In this document: in pieces, positions 33,281 to 34,180 of the stretch
Numbering within the stretch: position 1 is the stretch's first letter
Layout: each line of letters starts with the position of its first letter
Assembly: GCA_964247085.1 (NCBI GenBank)
Contig: CAXTSX010000039.1
Location: forward strand, 1-34,180
Length of the DNA stretch: 34,180 nucleotides
Direction of reading: 5' to 3'
Source: JAAFHZ01 sp964247085
GTDB taxonomy: Bacteria > Cyanobacteriota > Cyanobacteriia > Cyanobacteriales > Chamaesiphonaceae
Made by a program: the position numbers and the translations under genes
The notes under the pieces: generated by a model
The model's input: only the letters and a program-made list of their open reading frames with translations
Told to the model about the DNA's origin: nothing
Databases searched by the model: none

Positions 33281-33402
33281 ATCAAAATCTCTAACAATAA
33301 CATAGCATTAGTACTTCAGCTAAATAGCTGATGTTTTTTAATCAAAATAGCTAACAATATATATTTCTAATGCTATAACTATTTATTATTTAAAATAGTT
33401 AG
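33281..33402 (+). repeat. Direct repeats upstream of the GG-leader peptide gene
   Basis: ATCAAAATCTCTAACAATA (33281-33299) and ATCAAAATAGCTAACAATA (33341-33359) match at 17 of 19 positions, exactly 60 bp apart. A shorter echo, AAAATAGTTAG, lies at 33392-33402. Between them is a palindrome TCAGCTA-AA-TAGCTGA (33316-33331). They fill the AT-rich gap between pncB and the peptide gene, so they may be regulator sites. The gap (33194-33519) holds no other gene. Confidence 0.4.
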
Positions 33403-33519
33403 TGTGAATGGATTTAATACGTGAGCGACAAACTCGATACATCGAAAGTTTATCCTGTCTTAAACCAAAGTTTGTTTTCGTCTACATATCTACATCTAAC
33501 ATTCAGGGAAGAGTTTAAT

Positions 33520-33813
33520 ATGTCTAGAATTCAACTTGCCAATCTTCAATCGACTGAAAATAGTGAAAGTTTCTTAATTGATCTACCATCTACGGAGGCG
33601 AATGCCATCAATGGTGGATTTTTCTTCGGCAAAAAAAGAAGCGGATTTAGCCTTTTTGGTGGTAGTCATTCATCAGCGCCAGTATCGGCACCAGTAGCAC
33701 CAGCACCGACCCCAGTCGCTCCACCAGAGCCAGCACCGGCACCTCCTGTCGTGGCGCATGATCCTGAACCTGCAGCACCAGCACCAGTTGATCCTTGTGT
33801 TTGTACCTGCTAA
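33520..33813 (+). CDS. Putative double-glycine-leader peptide precursor, Pro/Ala-rich with Cys-rich end
   Basis: A 97-residue protein. Residues 1-33 look like a cyanobacterial double-glycine leader: SRIQLANLQ, ESFLIDLPSTEANAINGG, ending in GG at 32-33. Such leaders direct cleavage and export by peptidase-containing ABC transporters (bacteriocin or RiPP type). The 64-residue remainder starts FFFGKKRSGFSLFGG, continues as a Pro/Ala/Val-rich stretch and ends DPCVCTC. I start at the ATG with a strong AGGGAAGAG ribosome site 5-13 nt upstream; a GTG start at 33421 would add residues unlike a leader. No transporter or modifying enzyme is in the window. It could instead be a small surface protein. 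Confidence 0.6.
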   Translation: MSRIQLANLQSTENSESFLIDLPSTEANAINGGFFFGKKRSGFSLFGGSHSSAPVSAPVAPAPTPVAPPEPAPAPPVVAHDPEPAAPAPVDPCVCTC

Positions 33814-33903
33814 AACGCTTGATTGTTCATACGCATAATTTAGCTAGGAACTCAAGTCCTCTTTTTGGCTAGTAATACTTCATACCGTTTTGGTCTGGAG
33901 TAT

Positions 33904-33953
33904 CAATAAAGAACACGACTATCTGAAATTTCGGGTAGTCGTGTTCTTTATTG
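33904..33953. terminator. Long perfect hairpin after the peptide gene
   Basis: An 18-bp perfect stem, CAATAAAGAACACGACTA (33904-33921) with its complement at 33936-33953, around a 14-nt loop. T-rich sequence lies on the plus-strand side. It probably terminates the peptide gene from 90 bp away, and could act in both directions. Confidence 0.75.
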
Positions 33954-34057
33954 AAAAATAATAATCAGGAGCAAGAATATCTGCAAATGTTACTACTTAT
34001 TTCTTAGAGAGTGTTTGAAAAATCCAGCCTAAGCTAGTCGCTTGACCAAAATACTTA

Positions 34058-34180
34058 TTATAGGCGTTGCTGATTTACGGTTTGACATGCTCCTCGGCGT
34101 GAACGCACGAGGATTCCAAGAATCGCTTCTTGGTTTTTCTGCTTCATAGCAACTGCCTCCACTCCCGTTCGCGTAGCGTC
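34058..34180 (-). CDS. 3' end of a probable TnpB-type (IS200/IS605) transposon gene, cut by the window edge
   Basis: The frame is open from the window edge to a TAA at 34058, giving the last 40 residues: GDAT-like start DATRTGVEAVAMKQKNQEA, then ILVRSRRGACQTVNQQRL. The VEAVAMKQ stretch is like the variable tails of cyanobacterial TnpB proteins; this assignment is from memory of the family and not certain. Two hairpins overlap the 3' end on the DNA: CCTCG/CGAGG (34092-34112) and CCAAGAA/TTCTTGG (34116-34133). Such structure is expected at TnpB right ends and their guide RNA. The motif GGCGTTGCTGA (34063-34073) also bounds the 5393-5505 element. Confidence 0.45.
   Translation of the reverse strand, partial: DATRTGVEAVAMKQKNQEAILGILVRSRRGACQTVNQQRL

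Noticed and set aside
33421..33519. GTG start extending the GG-leader peptide by 33 residues
   Set aside because: The ATG at 33520 has a strong ribosome site, and the leader pattern begins right there.

Overview
The window is chromosomal DNA of a cyanobacterium. It carries CRR7 (an NDH-1 assembly factor of cyanobacteria and plastids), a DUF2854 protein, a cyanobacterial-type Zur, a GH57 branching enzyme, a TIGR04168-type phosphoesterase and a cysteinyl-tRNA synthetase with a CAAD membrane domain. The HIP1 octamer GCGATCGC recurs (for example near 11867, 24757, 26671, 29313 and 32605). I cannot name the genus. Gene density is high, and three convergent gene pairs overlap by exactly 4 nt at their stop codons.

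Layout. 1-5260: PadR-type regulator, tRNA-Gly(UCC), a minus-strand run truB / sugar nucleotidyltransferase / arfB, and a plus-strand GH57 branching enzyme with a strong terminator. 5264-7819: an accessory island. It starts with a 65-bp relic of the 3' end of selO and a 113-bp inverted-repeat element, then a heme-oxygenase-like diiron-type protein divergent from a LysR regulator. The intact selO follows, so the island lies between two direct copies of the selO 3' end. 7820-12656: selO, crr7, DUF2854, an orphan Phd/YefM-type antitoxin and an ABC exporter half-transporter. 12754-16170: rplI-dnaB, with a 501-residue intein splitting DnaB inside its Walker A motif. 16222-22359: a small secreted protein, DEAD-box helicase, CobW-type metallochaperone, cysS, tRNA-Ser(UGA) and a metallophosphoesterase. 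22927-26197: four consecutive plus-strand exported proteins (proline-rich repeat protein, DUF4114-like/beta-barrel protein, two small proteins sharing a coiled-coil motif). 26194-28842: purS-purQ, zur and a WecA/TagO-type glycosyl-phosphate transferase. 28839-33193: a tight NAD operon pncB-nadD-nrtR-nadE with a 37-bp dyad before pncB. 33520-34180: a double-glycine-leader peptide precursor with a Pro/Ala-rich, Cys-ended tail, then the 3' end of a probable TnpB-type transposon gene running off the window.

How genes work together. PncB makes nicotinate mononucleotide, NadD adenylates it, NadE amidates the product to NAD, and NrtR is the expected repressor of this set. PurS and PurQ are subunits of FGAM synthetase. 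Zur and the His-rich CobW protein both point to zinc homeostasis, though they are not adjacent. The most unusual items are the CAAD domain inside CysRS, the flanked diiron-protein/LysR island, the Walker A intein with helix-turn-helix segments, the exported-protein cluster and the GG-leader peptide.
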